DNA from: Bacteroides sp. CAG:1060
GTDB lineage: Bacteria; Bacteroidota; Bacteroidia; Bacteroidales; UBA932
Assembly (NCBI GenBank): GCA_000432655.1
Contig: HF986336.1
Coordinates: forward strand, 19,607-27,812
DNA: 8,206 bases
Reading direction: 5' to 3'
Below the pieces are notes generated by a model. It did no database searches and had not been told where the DNA came from. It worked only from the letters and a program-made list of their open reading frames with translations. Positions 7,422 through 8,206 of this stretch are shown one piece after another. The first letter of the stretch is position 1. Each line of letters opens with the position of its first letter. The position numbers and the translations under genes were made by a program.

Positions 7422-7423
7422 TT

Positions 7424-7930
7424 ATGGGCAGAATAGTATTACCTCAAGATTTTTCTCCTCAGGAAAGGGCGGAGCGGGCCATGGAACTCTTCAAGCAGGG
7501 TTACAATTGCGCCCAGTCCGTAATACTCAGCTTCGCCGACATACTTGAGTCCTCAGGACTTGCCGACGAACACCTGCTCAAAGTGATTGGTTCGGGATTT
7601 GGCGGCGGAATGGGCAGACTGAGGGAAGTTTGCGGAGCATTCAGCGCATGCACCATGATGGCCGGATTCATCTCCCCGGCAGATGTCCCGGCGGATATGG
7701 CGGCAAGAAAAGCCAATTATGCCATAGTACAGGAGTTTGCCCAGAAGTTCAAGGATGCTAACGGCGGAAGCATTGTATGCCGGGAACTTCTCGGACTTGG
7801 AGAGCGGAAGCAGACAGAATCGCCGGCGCCGTCAGAGAGAACGCCCGAATATTACCGCAAAAGACCTTGCGTGCATACAATCGGTGAGACAGCACGCATA
7901 ATAGCGGAAAAGTTATTATCCGACATGTAG
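7424..7930 (+). CDS. C_GCAxxG_C_C family putative redox-active protein
   Basis: This is a 168-residue soluble protein with no signal peptide or membrane segment. It fits the C_GCAxxG_C_C family, proposed to be redox-active from its spaced conserved cysteines; no biochemical role is established. Visible features are an N-terminal helix with FKQGYNCAQSV (C29), a glycine-rich SGFGGGMGRLREVCGAFSAC segment (C70, C76), GGSIVCRELLG (C119) and a C-terminal RKRPCVHTIGETARI (C149). The four family cysteines are all present. The family usually has Gly-Ala where this protein has Ala75-Cys76, so C76 looks like an extra cysteine. Residues 127-141 are a likely flexible loop rich in E, S and P. The ATG is two bases after the kinase stop (TGATTATG) with no Shine-Dalgarno, which suggests co-transcription and translational coupling or reinitiation. 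A hairpin follows the stop. Confidence 0.85.
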   Translation: MGRIVLPQDFSPQERAERAMELFKQGYNCAQSVILSFADILESSGLADEHLLKVIGSGFGGGMGRLREVCGAFSACTMMAGFISPADVPADMAARKANYAIVQEFAQKFKDANGGSIVCRELLGLGERKQTESPAPSERTPEYYRKRPCVHTIGETARIIAEKLLSDM

Positions 7931-7936
7931 TTACAA

Positions 7937-7970
7937 TAAAGGGGAGCAGTCAATTGACCACTCCCCTTAT
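7937..7970. terminator. Hairpin terminator between convergent genes
   Basis: AAGGGGAG at 7939-7946 pairs perfectly with CTCCCCTT at 7961-7968. Inside, a two-base mismatch on each side is followed by GTC/GAC (7949-7951 with 7956-7958) and an AATT loop. The plus-strand tail (ATCATTTGT) is only moderately T-rich; the minus-strand tail (TTTATTGT) is better. It lies between the stops of two convergent genes and probably serves both. Confidence 0.7.
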
Positions 7971-7985
7971 CATTTGTACAGAATG

Positions 7986-8206
7986 TCAGAATTTCCTGTA
8001 TGGCGACAACTTGAATATGAATTCATAATCATCGTACGGAAGTCTGTATTCCGGACGAGGTATGGCACCCCAGCCGTTTTCGCATGCGAGTCCGGTCTGA
8101 GCCTTGTCAATACATATGAACGTATTATCCTCCTCGTCAAGTTCTCCGGCATGGCGCTGATGTCTTCTGTCACCGTCATCCAGCGATTCGATGCTATAGT
8201 GAAGCG
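7986..8206 (-). CDS. Beta-galactosidase (glycoside hydrolase family 2), C-terminal fragment
   Basis: The last 72 codons of a gene entering from the right edge, ending at TGA 7988-7986. The frame has no start codon in the window and is set from the stop backward, beginning at 8204. The protein reads HQRHAGELDEEDN, then FICIDKAQTGLACENGWGAI, then PRPEYRLPYDDYEFIFKLSPYRKF. This matches the C-terminal end of the LacZ small-chain beta-sandwich (Bgal_small_N), where E. coli has MGIGGDDSW, SVSAEFQLSAG and YHYQL near the end. The tryptophan encoded at 8072-8070 aligns with E. coli LacZ Trp999, which lines the active site. GH2 enzymes of this kind hydrolyse beta-galactosides; in gut Bacteroidota they commonly act on host or plant glycans. 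Location and exact substrate cannot be judged because the signal peptide and catalytic domain lie outside the window. Confidence 0.82.
   Translation of the reverse strand, partial: LHYSIESLDDGDRRHQRHAGELDEEDNTFICIDKAQTGLACENGWGAIPRPEYRLPYDDYEFIFKLSPYRKF

Noticed and set aside
7970..8179. 69-codon open frame on the minus strand
   Set aside because: It runs through the terminator hairpin and is out of frame with the beta-galactosidase tail, which has recognisable LacZ C-terminal sequence.

Overview
The window looks like a chromosomal stretch from a member of the Bacteroidota, most likely order Bacteroidales; the genus cannot be fixed from sequence alone. Support comes from upstream elements matching the Bacteroidota sigma-ABfr consensus (TTTG, about 20 bases, TAnnTTTG), the absence of Shine-Dalgarno sequences before the genes, a Bacteroidota-type LptD, and a transcription terminator Rho with the very long low-complexity N-terminal insertion typical of this phylum. 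I see no insertion sequence, prophage, CRISPR array, tRNA or rRNA. Most genes are conserved housekeeping genes in intact frames.

Layout. At the left edge (1-117, minus) is the first part of a secreted N-acetylmuramoyl-L-alanine amidase. It diverges from a large LptD-like LPS-assembly outer-membrane protein (168-2915, plus). Neither gene has a usable ATG: both appear to start with TTG, and their predicted promoters overlap head-on. rho (2993-4963, plus) follows, with a promoter whose -33 box lies in the last codons of lptD and a hairpin in its leader. A strong hairpin plus T-tract terminator (4978-5012) separates rho from the convergent upp (5045-5674, minus). upp diverges from a 554-residue nucleoside kinase carrying a TGS/threonyl-tRNA-synthetase-like N-terminus (5757-7421, plus). 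Two bases after that kinase comes a C_GCAxxG_C_C-type cysteine protein (7424-7930, plus). A second hairpin (7937-7970) separates it from the C-terminal 72 codons of a GH2 beta-galactosidase entering from the right (7986-8206, minus). This tail has no start codon inside the window, so ORF callers that require one will miss it.

Functional themes. The left side is cell-envelope biogenesis (peptidoglycan amidase and LPS export). The centre is transcription termination (Rho). The centre-right is pyrimidine salvage: Upp makes UMP from uracil, and its divergent neighbour probably phosphorylates uridine or a related nucleoside. The cysteine-rich protein is probably co-transcribed with the kinase, but its role is unknown. 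No clearly new multi-gene system is present. The points most worth a second look are the opposed TTG-start promoters, the AT-hook-like motifs in the disordered arm of Rho, the hairpin in the rho leader, the editing-domain remnant on the kinase, and a possible simplified disulfide arrangement in LptD.
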